A stretch of DNA of 64,000 nt from a virus: IMG/VR virus record IMGVR_UViG_3300047157_000138, positions 1 through 64,000 of that record. One strand, written 5' to 3'. Under the pieces are notes generated by a model. That model worked only from the letters and a program-made list of their open reading frames with translations. It had not been told where the DNA came from and ran no database searches. The translations under genes were made by a program, and so were the position numbers. Of this stretch, positions 30,845 to 38,136 are shown piece after piece; position 1 is the first letter of the stretch; each line of letters opens with the position of its first letter.

Positions 30845-31457
30845 TTAGTGGAACACGAGTCCAACTTTGTGGTTGTTAGGGTTGTACCATTTGGTTGCGT
30901 CGTAAGTCATACTCACTGCTATCGTTATAGCCAGCACTGTCAATGAGATCACTAGTAGAGCTAAAAATTCGGGTGTGGCGATCGGTCTTCTCATTTATTA
31001 AGTGTTTTTGTTTTCCTGAGTCACTGTATATAATATCATAGTTATCAGGTAGTTGTACTTCTTTAGTTAATTGTATCATATTAGTGTAAGAATAAAACTT
31101 GACATCAGGGTTATCTTTAGCAATTTGAATCCACTTATTTAAGTAAGATCTACTATAATAATCACCAGAGTCATGCACTCTTACAAAGTCGGGTTTCTTA
31201 CGTCTGATCTCTTCATTCATTGTTGGTATGAATTCATCAGTTTTACTCAACTCATATCGCTTTTCAAAAGCGGGTTGGACGTTAGACCAGATGTAAGCAC
31301 CTTTCTTAGCATAACAGAACTTAACACACTCATCAGCCATAGGACAAGTAAGTTTACCTGATGCAGATTTGTATGCGGGTATACCGAAGTTCATTAGCTT
31401 AACACCAAAGTGTTTACTAGTCTTTTTAATTTTAGAATTTTGTGTAAGTAAGTTCAT
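30845..31457 (-). CDS. GP88-family phage protein (one frame break near its end)
   Basis: 193 open residues with the family's hallmarks: NFGIPAYKSASGKLTCPMAD, ECVKFCYAKKGAYIWSNVQPA (three cysteines that could bind a metal or cluster), VRVHDSGDYYSRSYLNKWI and KFYSYTNMI. A one-frame shift near 30900 replaces the odd tail with DATKWYNPNNHKVGLVFH ending at 30845. GP88 proteins are widespread in phages of many hosts. Their function is unknown. A promoter motif lies directly upstream (31473-31499). Confidence 0.8.
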
Positions 31458-31472
31458 ATTGTTATTATTTAA

Positions 31473-31499
31473 TTATATTATCTTTATAGTTGCGTATTG
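31473..31499 (-). promoter_or_regulatory. Early-type promoter motif before the GP88 gene
   Basis: On the - strand CAGATACAATACGCAACTA then AAGATAATATAAT, ~18 bases before the gene start. It belongs to the AATACG/GATAAT subgroup, like those at 32545, 33146, 34113 and 35588. Confidence 0.65.
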
Positions 31500-31573
31500 T
31501 ATCTGCAACTAGACGTCATCCATCCAAAGCCATATTGCTAAGGAGATCATTGCTAATACTATACCAATTAGCA

Positions 31574-31830
31574 TTAGTCTAGTAGCACCATGTAAGCTTC
31601 AGGGTTTGTTTTGCGAAACCAGTTACAGAGCTTTGTTAAATTGAGTAATAAGTTTATGTTCTCTATTGGTGTACATTACTATTCGCACCCTTTTATAAAG
31701 TCATACATAGATAACTCTATATTATTTAATTTTATTGATTCACCTGAAAATGGATTTTCTACATCAGCACCGTGGGGTATAATTTACCCCCACTTTTAAT
31801 AAACCATTTAGGTAGTTCTTGATCTTTCAT
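31574..31830 (-). CDS. Conserved small phage protein (broken frame)
   Basis: Start MKDQELPKWFIK, then in shifted frames GADVENPFSGESIKLNNIELSM, YDFIKGCE, MYTNREHKLITQFNKAL and WFRKTNPEAYMVLLD, ~85 residues. The 'NPFSGE...ELSMYDFI' pattern resembles a small protein common in marine podo- and cyanophages whose function is unknown. Breaks are probably sequence errors. Confidence 0.5.
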
Positions 31831-31836
31831 ATTATA

Positions 31837-32052
31837 CTATTTTATTAAAGTGTTGTTTTTATTATTTGTATTAATAAACGCACCAGCTGATGGCGATGCA
31901 CGTAAGCCTTCCCACATACGTATGGTTCAACGTCTGATATTCGTAAGCAATGCGTTAGAACATTACAAATAATTTTTAGATCGGTTATAGTACGTTGCGT
32001 ACTGAATTGCACTGGACTCGACGATCAAGTCTTCTTTAATTATTTTACTCAT
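31837..32052 (-). CDS. Small early protein (broken frame)
   Basis: Begins MSKIIKEDLIVESSAIQYAT at 32052. Two shifts are needed to reach a plausible C-terminus containing AYEYQTLNHT and WEGLRASPSAGAF, ending at 31837. About 70 residues. Start codon lies 3 bases after the upstream stop. Function unknown. Moderate doubt about the exact frame. Confidence 0.4.
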
Positions 32053-32055
32053 AGT

Positions 32056-32540
32056 TTATTCGAATTGCGAAGCGCAGGTGTATAGCACTTCTTTGTTAGT
32101 ATTAGCACAGTGTGCTTTCTCATTAATATAATAGTTACGGTATGCAGCAACAGAATCGCCTTCAACTTTGTATTCATCGGGCATACATTGTGGCATTTCA
32201 GTTAGGACCAATATTAAATATAGGACCTGGTGTTTGTGACAATACGTCGCGACATTTAGTAATAGTTAGGTGTTCTTTATTATAACGCTTTTTATATTCT
32301 TTACCAAGAGCCATCATGTGAAAGTATAGCCAAGCGTAGTTTGATCGAGAGGTCACGTACCCATATAGCTGATGGATGGTTTTTATGTGTTAACTTATAA
32401 GGTACATCGATTTCACTGTCAAGCATTATATGTGCAGAACAGAGTAGTTGAGCGGACTCAAGGATCATTTTAACAACGTGCTTATTGTATTGTAATTGTG
32501 CAGCACGTTCAGGGTCGGAGTTTAAATAAAATATATTCAT
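32056..32540 (-). CDS. Conserved phage protein of the 'MNIFYL...KHVVKMILE' type (broken frame)
   Basis: N-terminal part open: MNIFYLNSDPERAAQLQYNK, HVVKMILESAQLLCSAH, HKNHPSAIWVRDLS. After a shift near 32335: NYAWLYFHMMALGKEYKKRY, PQCMPDEYKVEGDSVAAYRN and YYINEKAHC, ending near 32056, ~160 residues. This family recurs in tailed phages of many hosts, always small and cytoplasmic, and has no established function I can name. A promoter motif sits just upstream (32545-32572). Confidence 0.65.
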
Positions 32541-32725
32541 ACAGTTATTATCTTTAAGTTAGTGACGTATTTAAGTCTGCGAACTTTATTTAGTTGTTCT
32601 ATAGTTATTATTCGATCTAATATTTTTTGATGTTTACCAGTAGTATCTTCATTAGTATGTTTAATTTCTTTAAGTAATGAGGTATTTTGGTTGGCCAAAC
32701 ATAACCCTGATTCGATCAAATGCAA
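32537..32725 (-). CDS. Doubtful small ORF
   Basis: 62 codons from a TTG start. The sequence is helical and polar. Its last ~10 codons coincide with the promoter motif at 32545-32572, which argues that at least the C-terminus is not real coding sequence. It may be a shifted fragment of an early gene. Confidence 0.25.
   Translation of the reverse strand: MHLIESGLCLANQNTSLLKEIKHTNEDTTGKHQKILDRIITIEQLNKVRRLKYVTNLKIITV
32545..32572 (-). promoter_or_regulatory. Early-type promoter motif
   Basis: On the - strand TAAATACGTCACTAA then AAGATAATAA, just before the gene starting at 32540. AATACG/GATAAT subgroup. Confidence 0.5.
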
Positions 32726-32737
32726 TTCAACGTCAGC

Positions 32738-32886
32738 TTACATCGTCATATAGAATGAGTCGATCATTTGCTCTACTGCTTGGTCGATTAGATCTTCATC
32801 GTCACAGTATATAGACAAACCGTTGCGTATAGCATCTTGTAGTTGTTCAATGATTCGCTATTATTTTCACTGTAGATATACTTCAT
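32738..32886 (-). CDS. Small acidic early protein (one frame break)
   Basis: Start MKYIYSENNSE at 32886 (ATGA overlap with the upstream gene), then after a one-base shift IEQLQDAIRNGLSIYCDDED and LIDQAVEQMIDSFYMTM, ending at 32738. About 49 residues. Acidic, helical. Function unknown. Confidence 0.45.
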
Positions 32887-33029
32887 TCAGCAATACATAT
32901 ACTGTTAGGGTTGTGTGTACATACCCATACAGAGTAGCCGTCACGTGTAGATTCTTCGTATACATATAGATCTTGTTCTATCCCAGCGGTTATCGCTACA
33001 CGAGCTTCGTAGTGGTTTAATACTTTCAT
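32883..33029 (-). CDS. Small early protein
   Basis: 48 residues (MKVLNHYEARVAITAGIEQD...NPNSICIAE), frame intact. Beta-rich, with a single CTHNPNSIC cysteine pair. It overlaps the next gene by 4 bases. Function unknown. Confidence 0.5.
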   Translation of the reverse strand: MKVLNHYEARVAITAGIEQDLYVYEESTRDGYSVWVCTHNPNSICIAE

Positions 33030-33121
33030 AGTACAAACCAGATGAATCAGCCTCAATTTGTTTTTGACTACAGCCTAATTTTCTAACTCAGCTTCAATAA
33101 TTTCATTCAGTTAATAGTTTC
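33027..33121 (-). CDS. Broken small early ORF
   Basis: Starts MKLLTE at 33121 just after the promoter motif. After shifts it reads NEIIEAELE and LGCSQKQIEADSSGLYYES before running into the next gene. Its true end cannot be placed because of indels. Confidence 0.3.
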
Positions 33122-33145
33122 ATATTTATTATATTTAAGGGTTTA

Positions 33146-33171
33146 TTATATTATCTTTAGGTTAACGTATT
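33146..33171 (-). promoter_or_regulatory. Early-type promoter motif
   Basis: On the - strand AAATACGTTAACCTAAAGATAATA, ~25 bases before the ATG at 33121. AATACG/GATAAT subgroup. Confidence 0.6.
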
Positions 33172-33410
33172 TAATCTGCAAAATTATCAAGTGCATCAAG
33201 TATGTACTCGTAGATTTCTTTTTCTTTTTGTTCACCATCAAGTATTAATCGCTGTTCTTCTAGAGTAATACCACCATAGATTTTAGTTTTTAACGCTTTT
33301 TTAGCATCTTCAATAGAAAACATAAGGTTTACTAGTTTAGATTGGATCTTGTCGGTCGCCAAAGTATGGAGGGCAGGATCTTCTCTAAAGATTTCATAAT
33401 CTTCATTCAT
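33171..33410 (-). CDS. Hypothetical acidic protein
   Basis: 79 residues, intact frame. Acidic and helical: TLEEQRLILDGEQKEKEIYEYILDALDNFAD. Function unknown. It lies directly between a promoter motif and the tRNA-like segment. Confidence 0.55.
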   Translation of the reverse strand: MNEDYEIFREDPALHTLATDKIQSKLVNLMFSIEDAKKALKTKIYGGITLEEQRLILDGEQKEKEIYEYILDALDNFAD

Positions 33411-33429
33411 AAGTTTAGTTTAAAGTTAG

Positions 33430-33496
33430 TGGATAGTGAGGAATCGAACCTCATACTCGTCAGCAGCACACCCGGTCGGGGCATCCATACCTATCC
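33430..33496 (-). tRNA. tRNA-like segment, incomplete
   Basis: Read on the - strand, GGATAG at the 5' end pairs with CTATCC at the 3' end, and a textbook T-arm TGAGG-TTCGATT-CCTCA lies next to the 3' strand, followed by A. Between them is only ~40 nt with no clean D-arm and no convincing anticodon loop. Total length to the discriminator base is ~67 instead of 73. Adding one C after the T-arm would restore a 7-bp acceptor stem (GGATAGG/CCTATCC). Either indels in this error-rich stretch hide a real tRNA or it is a decayed one. Amino acid not assignable. Confidence 0.45.
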
Positions 33497-33541
33497 TCCT
33501 CGTAGACATTTGCTAGCAGCTTAAAGAAAGCGCTCGGTTAT

Positions 33542-33780
33542 TTATTCGCTACGATAATGTGTGGCTGGTTTCTTCTTAAGACATTTAATGTTCATCCCAG
33601 TGTAACACCACTTAATAACACGTAGTTATCTTTACAAGTTCTCTTTGAGTATTTTTAGTACATGTGTACTTGCATTGTTACTCATCACACTCGTAGTCCC
33701 ACCGTGCATGTAATTAGTCTGCAATCCGTAATACTACGTTAATATTTTATGTACTACACAGCAATGTACATTGATCCCAT
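33542..33780 (-). CDS. Shattered small early gene
   Basis: Fragments in three frames starting MGSMYIAV: HGGTTSVMSNNASTHVLKIL, KDNYVLLSGV and MNIKCLKKKPATHYRSE, the last ending at 33542. The coding impression is strongest in the C-terminal fragment. The intact product cannot be reconstructed reliably. Confidence 0.3.
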
Positions 33781-33871
33781 TTTCGCTGAACCACAAAGGG
33801 CTGGGAACTAACTAATAAATAATAAACTATAGGGTCATTTGCGTATAGCATACGCTGCCGCCCGAGCACAT

Positions 33872-34084
33872 TCAGTTAAAACTCAAATATTTTATTTCTT
33901 CATATTCAATTTTATTATTAATTCGGTTAATCGCTCATGCGTCGTTTTTAAGTATTTAAGATCAAGCTCGCTTATAACATTATCATTTAGCCAATAATAT
34001 CTTTGTTATGTATTTATTAGGTGCTTAGTCGCATACATCATAGACATTAGTAATGTAGGTATTCATCGGTTTAATTTGTATCAT
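33872..34084 (-). CDS. Broken small early gene
   Basis: Starts MIQIKPMNTYITNVYDVCD at 34084. Shifted frames give SELDLKYLKTTHERLTEL and NKIEYEEIKYLSFN ending at 33872, ~70 residues, helical. It lies downstream of the promoter motif at 34113. Function unknown. Confidence 0.4.
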
Positions 34085-34112
34085 AGTATATATTATTTTA
34101 TTGGTTACATAT

Positions 34113-34136
34113 ATATTATCTTAGGTAGTGCGTATT
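34113..34136 (-). promoter_or_regulatory. Early-type promoter motif
   Basis: On the - strand GAATACGCACTACCTAAGATAATA, ~28 bases before the ATG at 34084. Nearly the same as the motif at 35588. Confidence 0.65.
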
Positions 34137-34148
34137 CAAATTGCAACG

Positions 34149-34340
34149 TTATAAATCTTTCTTGCGTATCCAGGTTAAACCTTTGTAGTTGAACCACTTA
34201 GTTACGCCGTCTCTATCATTGATCTCGTCATATATATAGGCAAACTTGTTTGGTAGGTTGGATAGATCGAAACCGACGTGAACATCACCGTTTAATTTTA
34301 ACTCTTTTTTAGTTCTTGAAAATTTTATAGTATTTGTCAT
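34149..34340 (-). CDS. Hypothetical early protein
   Basis: 63 residues, intact (MTNTIKFSRTKKELKLNGDV...YKGLTWIRKKDL). Basic, beta-rich. Stops shortly before the next promoter. Function unknown. Confidence 0.5.
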   Translation of the reverse strand: MTNTIKFSRTKKELKLNGDVHVGFDLSNLPNKFAYIYDEINDRDGVTKWFNYKGLTWIRKKDL

Positions 34341-34342
34341 AA

Positions 34343-34477
34343 TTATAGATTTGTTTTTTGGTAATAGTTAATTCTTTCTTCGACATCAGAGCGGGATATT
34401 TCACCCGCCATTTGCCGTAATACATCAGTAGTCATATCGATCTCTTTGCCGTTAGGGCATGTAGTTATAAACTTCAT
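34343..34477 (-). CDS. Hypothetical early protein
   Basis: 44 residues, intact (MKFITTCPNGKEIDMTTDVL...). It starts at the last base of the upstream stop codon (TAATG-type overlap) and ends 2 bases before the next start, so it belongs to one polycistronic message. Confidence 0.5.
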   Translation of the reverse strand: MKFITTCPNGKEIDMTTDVLRQMAGEISRSDVEERINYYQKTNL

Positions 34478-34812
34478 TATATTTGATCTTTAAGTACATC
34501 CGGAAATGAAGTAGCTACTCTACCTTCAACTAATTTTTCTGCTTCACGAGAAACATTGTGTATCAGGTTGTTAAGTTCTTGTGGACCATATAGTTTGGTA
34601 TATAGTTCGCGGAATCCATCGGATTTAACACTTTTATTGTTTAGGAACCACGTTATTTCAGTGTCCATAGTATCAAGTTTGAATCCGGTTTTTTGATCAC
34701 CGTATACGTATGCATATACTAGTACTTCAGCACGGATCAGGGGATCGACGTGTATAGCAACGTTGGTGTTCATGTTAAAAGAAATTTGGTCATTTAAGTG
34801 TACTGCTCTCAT
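34477..34812 (-). CDS. Hypothetical early protein
   Basis: 111 residues, intact. Mixed alpha/beta with no recognisable motif (MRAVHLNDQISFNMNTNVAI...FPDVLKDQI). The frame includes a copy of the recurring decamer GTGTATAGCA (34750-34759), here read in the opposite orientation to the promoters. Confidence 0.55.
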   Translation of the reverse strand: MRAVHLNDQISFNMNTNVAIHVDPLIRAEVLVYAYVYGDQKTGFKLDTMDTEITWFLNNKSVKSDGFRELYTKLYGPQELNNLIHNVSREAEKLVEGRVATSFPDVLKDQI

Positions 34813-34815
34813 AGT

Positions 34816-35016
34816 TTATTTATTTAAAGTGTTAATTATATTTTTTATAGTTTTATTAGTAATATTTTCTAGGGCTTCCCAGTATTCGTCACCATCAAGG
34901 TCGATGTTTACATACTCTAGTTGATGGTTAATAGTGTCATACATTTGATCGATAGTTACTTCAGCGATCTGTGTTGCGAGGTGATCAGCGTTAGTTCCAA
35001 TCACGGTATTCTTCAA
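34816..35016 (-). CDS. Hypothetical early protein, start uncertain
   Basis: 66 codons from a TTG start, overlapping the end of the next upstream gene by 26 bases. Sequence QIAEVTIDQMYDTINHQLEY is convincing. The true start may be obscured by an indel. Acidic, helical. Function unknown. Confidence 0.45.
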   Translation of the reverse strand: MKNTVIGTNADHLATQIAEVTIDQMYDTINHQLEYVNIDLDGDEYWEALENITNKTIKNIINTLNK

Positions 35017-35107
35017 TTACGTTAGACATTTGTTCTCTAGTTAACGACCAATAGTCGACGCCAGGGTATAGACGGTTTGCGATGTTAAACATTTGTGTGT
35101 TACTCAT
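34991..35107 (-). CDS. Very small early protein
   Basis: 38 residues (MSNTQMFNIANRLYPGVDYW...EEYRDWN), intact. Aromatic-rich. Function unknown. Confidence 0.45.
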   Translation of the reverse strand: MSNTQMFNIANRLYPGVDYWSLTREQMSNVIEEYRDWN

Positions 35108-35126
35108 AGTTATTAGTTTTATAGGT

Positions 35127-35318
35127 TTATAGTTCTTCGGTTAAGTGGTCAAGGGCTAATTGGTAGCCATAGTTTTTTGCCATTTGCATTAGTAAAAAGT
35201 CATTTACACCGTTATTACTTTGTGCAAACATATCTAGTACTTCTTCGGTAGGTGTGGCAACAATACCACGATCTAACATTTGTTGTTTGGTTGATATAAA
35301 GTCTTGTATAGTTTTCAT
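35127..35318 (-). CDS. Hypothetical early protein
   Basis: 63 residues, intact, acidic helical (MKTIQDFISTKQQMLDRGIV...LALDHLTEEL). It starts 2 bases after the upstream stop. Function unknown. Confidence 0.55.
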   Translation of the reverse strand: MKTIQDFISTKQQMLDRGIVATPTEEVLDMFAQSNNGVNDFLLMQMAKNYGYQLALDHLTEEL

Positions 35319-35320
35319 AG

Positions 35321-35555
35321 TTATTTTAATTTAGAGTTAAACATTGGCATTTTAGGTCTGATTTCAGTGAGTATGGTATCACATGGATCAGGTAGTATTT
35401 CATAACACTGATTGAAAGAGTCATTAATGTATTTAACTTGATCATCGCTAAAAGGGGGGTTGATTTTAGTTAAATCATCTTCAGGGTGAACAAAGGGAAT
35501 AGAGTTGTTGCATAGTAGTTAAAAACTGAATGGCTTGGTTTTTTGTAGTAATCAT
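35321..35555 (-). CDS. Small early protein (two frame breaks)
   Basis: Start MITTKNQAIQFLTTMQ at 35555. Shifts give NNSIPFVHPEDDLTKINPPF and SDDQVKYINDSFNQCYEILP, then DPCDTILTEIRPKMPMFN, ending at 35321. About 78 residues. The first shift is near a CAA repeat and the second at a C6T5 run, places where base-calling errors are common. Function unknown. Confidence 0.5.
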
Positions 35556-35587
35556 AGTTTATAGTATTTATTATTATTAATTTCAAA

Positions 35588-35613
35588 TATATTATCTTAC
35601 ATAGTGCGTATTA
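35588..35613 (-). promoter_or_regulatory. Early-type promoter motif
   Basis: On the - strand AATACGCACTATGTAAGATAATA, ~33 bases before the gene start at 35555. It overlaps the 3' flank of the previous gene by only a few bases. Confidence 0.65.
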
Positions 35614-35622
35614 TATCTGCAA

Positions 35623-35922
35623 CTATTTCGCTCTAATTTGGTCGGCACTACAATATGCCCACATTACTTTATTTATAAAGGTTATACGGTCAACCGAAAC
35701 TTCCTCGATCGGAAAGGTGTATAGCATGGTTTCATAGAATTCCATTAACCCTCGGTCATTCTCTGCATACTCTGCTTTGAATACTTCGTATTCATCACCT
35801 TGCATGAAACTCATTCCGCATAGTTTATTTAGTACATTGTACTCTAGGTACATCCACCGATCATTCTCTTCTGACCATATATGTTTTATAGTAGTCACTC
35901 TTAATTCTTCTTTATTCTTCAT
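35623..35922 (-). CDS. Hypothetical early protein
   Basis: 99 residues, intact, acidic and aromatic-rich (HIWSEENDRWMYLEYNVLN...). No known motif. Its start overlaps the end of the upstream 41-residue gene by 11 bases. Confidence 0.55.
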   Translation of the reverse strand: MKNKEELRVTTIKHIWSEENDRWMYLEYNVLNKLCGMSFMQGDEYEVFKAEYAENDRGLMEFYETMLYTFPIEEVSVDRITFINKVMWAYCSADQIRAK

Positions 35923-36037
35923 TTTGTTGGTTTATTTTAATTAATACTTCTCTTACGTCTTCTCTGTGGTCGTACTGATCTAAGTAGTCGTATAATACTT
36001 CTTTTACCACATTCCATTGCCATTTTTCTATGTTCAT
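35912..36037 (-). CDS. Very small early protein
   Basis: 41 residues (MNIEKWQWNVVKEVLYDYLD...INQQNEE), intact, acidic helical. It is coupled to the next gene by overlap. Function unknown. Confidence 0.5.
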   Translation of the reverse strand: MNIEKWQWNVVKEVLYDYLDQYDHREDVREVLIKINQQNEE

Positions 36038-36062
36038 AGTTTATTTATTTTTAGGTTGACAG

Positions 36063-36308
36063 TTATTTAAGGTCGAAAGCGTATAACATACGTAGTCGAT
36101 CGAGTTCATTATATATTAATTCTCTAGTGTAATAGTAGTTACTACGTTTTGCGTTATAATTAGTGCGTTTAGTGTTAATTTGGTATAATCTTTTATTATT
36201 ATGTTTTAGAGATACTCTAACATAACCGGATTTATAGGTGTAACCTAATCTTCCATCACTCATTTCACATTTAATTGTACCGTTTTTACTGATGTTTAAT
36301 ACTTGCAT
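36063..36308 (-). CDS. Small basic beta-rich protein
   Basis: 81 residues, strongly basic (RVSLKHNNKRLYQINTKRTN and more Tyr/Arg), with an N-terminal SH3-like strand pattern (ISKNGTIKCEMSDGRLGYTY). It might bind nucleic acid, but that is a guess from composition. A promoter motif lies just upstream. Confidence 0.5.
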   Translation of the reverse strand: MQVLNISKNGTIKCEMSDGRLGYTYKSGYVRVSLKHNNKRLYQINTKRTNYNAKRSNYYYTRELIYNELDRLRMLYAFDLK

Positions 36309-36343
36309 AGTTTATTATATTTAGTTATTATTATTATTTGATT

Positions 36344-36368
36344 TTATTATATATAGGTGGTCGTTTTT
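36344..36368 (-). promoter_or_regulatory. Early-type promoter motif
   Basis: On the - strand AAAAACGACCACCTATATATAATA, ~36 bases before the gene start at 36308. AAAACGAC/TATAATA subgroup. Confidence 0.65.
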
Positions 36369-36451
36369 ATTAGTTAACCCAACGACAAGGTATTTTTAAG
36401 TGTTTACAAGTGACTACAAACACTTAATATTAAAAGTTTTTTCTAAAATAC

Positions 36452-36481
36452 CGTAGTTTTCACCAAAAACGTGTAATTATA
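36452..36481 (+). promoter_or_regulatory. Late-type promoter motif in front of the candidate structured RNA
   Basis: CGTAGTTTT and TGTAATTATA with a 15-base spacer. No + strand gene follows. Instead the transcript would start just before the inverted-repeat RNA candidate at 36505-36612. Confidence 0.65.
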
Positions 36482-36504
36482 ATAGTATTTATAAAAAACT
36501 CTAA

Positions 36505-36612
36505 TTATAGTGTAACTTAGTTATATAGAGTTAAATTAATCACTGGTCTTATAGTGAGTCTTTGACTCTACTTTGTTAGTTTTACTTAACTACATAGTAG
36601 TTTACACTATAA
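36505..36612 (+). ncRNA. Candidate structured non-coding RNA
   Basis: TTATAGTGTAA (36505-36515) pairs perfectly over 11 bp with TTACACTATAA (36602-36612). Inside are a 10-bp hairpin (36526-36535 with 36561-36570, one G-U) topped by a 5-bp stem (36540-36544/36553-36557), and a shorter hairpin around 36575-36590. No ORF fits on either strand. A late-type promoter ends 24 bases upstream. No T-run terminator is seen. The symmetric repeat could alternatively act as DNA (origin or protein site), because a + transcript also converges on the - strand gene at 36633. Confidence 0.5.
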
Positions 36613-36632
36613 ATACCCTAGTGAGAACCGTT

Positions 36633-36899
36633 TTAACAACAATTACATCGATTCCATTCTTTACCGTTTCTACATGTTTCACCTAACACATCGAATTCTT
36701 CAATATAGAAGTGGATCAAAGATTCTGCGGTGAAAAATACTCTCCACTGTGTGGTTTGTTCTATATATCCGTCTTCCCATTCTTCGACGTTTCCGTCATT
36801 CACCCAATTTACAAATACATCGACCATATAGTTACGGTTTTCTTCACTGAGATCACCATGTAGGTTGATCAGGTAATTTTGGTACTCTTCTCTAAGCAT
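36633..36899 (-). CDS. Hypothetical acidic early protein
   Basis: 88 residues, intact. Acidic with many aromatics (DVFVNWVNDGNVEEWEDGYI). The C-terminus is NRCNCC, with a further Cys nearby, so metal binding is possible. Function unknown. It has its own promoter motif at 36940. Confidence 0.55.
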   Translation of the reverse strand: MLREEYQNYLINLHGDLSEENRNYMVDVFVNWVNDGNVEEWEDGYIEQTTQWRVFFTAESLIHFYIEEFDVLGETCRNGKEWNRCNCC

Positions 36900-36939
36900 A
36901 GTTATTATATTTAATTATTAGTATTTTTTAACTTCCTAT

Positions 36940-36973
36940 ATATTATATTAAACTAGTCGTTTTTGCTATACAC
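36940..36973 (-). promoter_or_regulatory. Early-type promoter motif with GTGTATAGCA element
   Basis: On the - strand GTGTATAGCA is followed directly by AAAACGACTAGTTTAATATAATA. The downstream gene starts at 36899. Confidence 0.7.
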
Positions 36974-37095
36974 ACCACTCTGTTATGTGGTAAAAAATCG
37001 ATCTTTTTGGGGAAAATACGGTGAATTTGACTAAAGAACATAGGTATGCTATACACACAGTGTAGATTACTGTATGTTGTGGTTAGTTGGTTATA

Positions 37096-37218
37096 TTATA
37101 GTTTATTTATTAGATCATCTAGTGTTATTTGTAACGATGTTTTAGTTACGTTTCCGTTTAGATACTGGTTTAGCTCGTCGATCGTAGCTAGGATTTCGGT
37201 TTTAATTTCTAATTTCAT
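37096..37218 (-). CDS. Very small early protein
   Basis: 40 residues (MKLEIKTEILATIDELNQYL...LDDLINKL), intact, acidic, helical, with heptad-like leucines suggesting a coiled coil. Function unknown. Confidence 0.5.
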   Translation of the reverse strand: MKLEIKTEILATIDELNQYLNGNVTKTSLQITLDDLINKL

Positions 37219-37268
37219 AATTATAGTATTTATAGTTTAATATTTATTTATTGGCCGAAGCCTAAAGC

Positions 37269-37586
37269 CTACTTTTCAGTAGACTTTGCTTCAGTAATTT
37301 CAGCTAGATGTCTAACTGTGCTTGGTAGGTTAGTACTTTGTGACCAGTACTTTCTTTTAATCCAACAAGCTTGTAGTTGTAGCTTAGGTAACATAGCTTC
37401 TAGTATAATATCATGATTATAAGTAACTTTTTGATTTTTATTATTTATAAAAGTTATTATTTGATTTCTACCCAGCCAGCTTTCTCTGACTACAAAGTTC
37501 TTTCTAGTGATCGGAGGCCAGATCTTAGCTTTATCTTCGTTTGACATTGTTTTTAAAGCTTTTTGCATAATTTCATTTGTGTTCAT
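37269..37586 (-). CDS. Hypothetical basic early protein
   Basis: 105 residues, intact, basic (KRKYWSQSTNLPSTVRHLAE). No motif recognised. Two promoter motifs lie upstream (37631 and 37735) without another gene between them, suggesting strong expression. Confidence 0.55.
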   Translation of the reverse strand: MNTNEIMQKALKTMSNEDKAKIWPPITRKNFVVRESWLGRNQIITFINNKNQKVTYNHDIILEAMLPKLQLQACWIKRKYWSQSTNLPSTVRHLAEITEAKSTEK

Positions 37587-37630
37587 AATTTTAAATTTTA
37601 AGTTATTATTTATTATTTTTATTATTTGAT

Positions 37631-37656
37631 TATATTATATTAATATAGTCGTTTTA
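37631..37656 (-). promoter_or_regulatory. Early-type promoter motif
   Basis: On the - strand TAAAACGACTATATTAATATAATA, ~45 bases before the gene start at 37586. It is the nearer of two tandem motifs. Confidence 0.65.
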
Positions 37657-37734
37657 GTTATTTTAATTAATTTAATTAAATTTAATATTTATTTTTATAT
37701 TTATTTTAATTATTATTATTATTAACTACCCTTT

Positions 37735-37767
37735 TATTATATTAAAGTAGTCGTTTTTGCTATACAC
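37735..37767 (-). promoter_or_regulatory. Early-type promoter motif with GTGTATAGCA element
   Basis: On the - strand GTGTATAGCA followed by AAAACGACTACTTTAATATAATA. Two further copies of the GYGTATAGCA element follow at 37770-37779 and 37791-37800, making a cluster of three. Confidence 0.7.
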
Positions 37768-37781
37768 GTTGCTATACGCAT

Positions 37782-37818
37782 TTAAAAAAATGCTATACAC
37801 GCTTAGCCCTTGCGGGCT
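37782..37818 (-). terminator. Possible terminator after the 59-residue gene
   Basis: On the - strand AGCCC-GCAA-GGGCT forms a 5-bp stem 16 bases after the stop at 37834, but the T-run lies ~15 bases beyond the stem, so this is weak. Confidence 0.3.
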
Positions 37819-37833
37819 GTCGCGCGTTTTACG

Positions 37834-38013
37834 TTAGCTTCTCAGATACTCGTACTCACTTCTCAACTTCGCGTTGAACTCTTGTGCATTTCTCCAGAGA
37901 TCCATCTGAGCGTCCAGCAGATCCATCTCCTGCTCAAAGCTTAGTATTTGCCAGTCTGGATTTTTCTGGTTGATCAGGTTGTGTGCTTCTTGTAATCTAT
38001 TTGACTTCTTCAT
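37834..38013 (-). CDS. Small helical protein
   Basis: 59 residues (MKKSNRLQEAHNLINQKNPD...FNAKLRSEYEYLRS), intact, helical with a coiled-coil look and two Trp in QEMDLLDAQMDLWRN. Base composition is richer in G+C than in neighbouring genes. Function unknown. Confidence 0.5.
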   Translation of the reverse strand: MKKSNRLQEAHNLINQKNPDWQILSFEQEMDLLDAQMDLWRNAQEFNAKLRSEYEYLRS

Positions 38014-38014
38014 T

Positions 38015-38092
38015 TTAGTTTCGTATTGCGGAACCAGCTGCTGATCCCAGGTTAGACATTACTTCATTGATCTTTTTTAGAATTGCTTTCAT
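38015..38092 (-). CDS. Tiny ORF ahead of the 59-residue gene
   Basis: 25 codons (MKAILKKINEVMSNLGSAAG...), abutting the next start (1-base gap). Amphipathic helix pattern. Small size makes it uncertain. Confidence 0.3.
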   Translation of the reverse strand: MKAILKKINEVMSNLGSAAGSAIRN

Positions 38093-38136
38093 ATTATAGT
38101 TTTTATTAGTTACATTATTATTATTTTTATTTATTA

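Noticed and set aside
37046-37240. 64-codon + strand frame over the 40-residue early gene
   Set aside because: Hydrophobic, low-quality composition and antisense to an intact, better-supported - strand gene.
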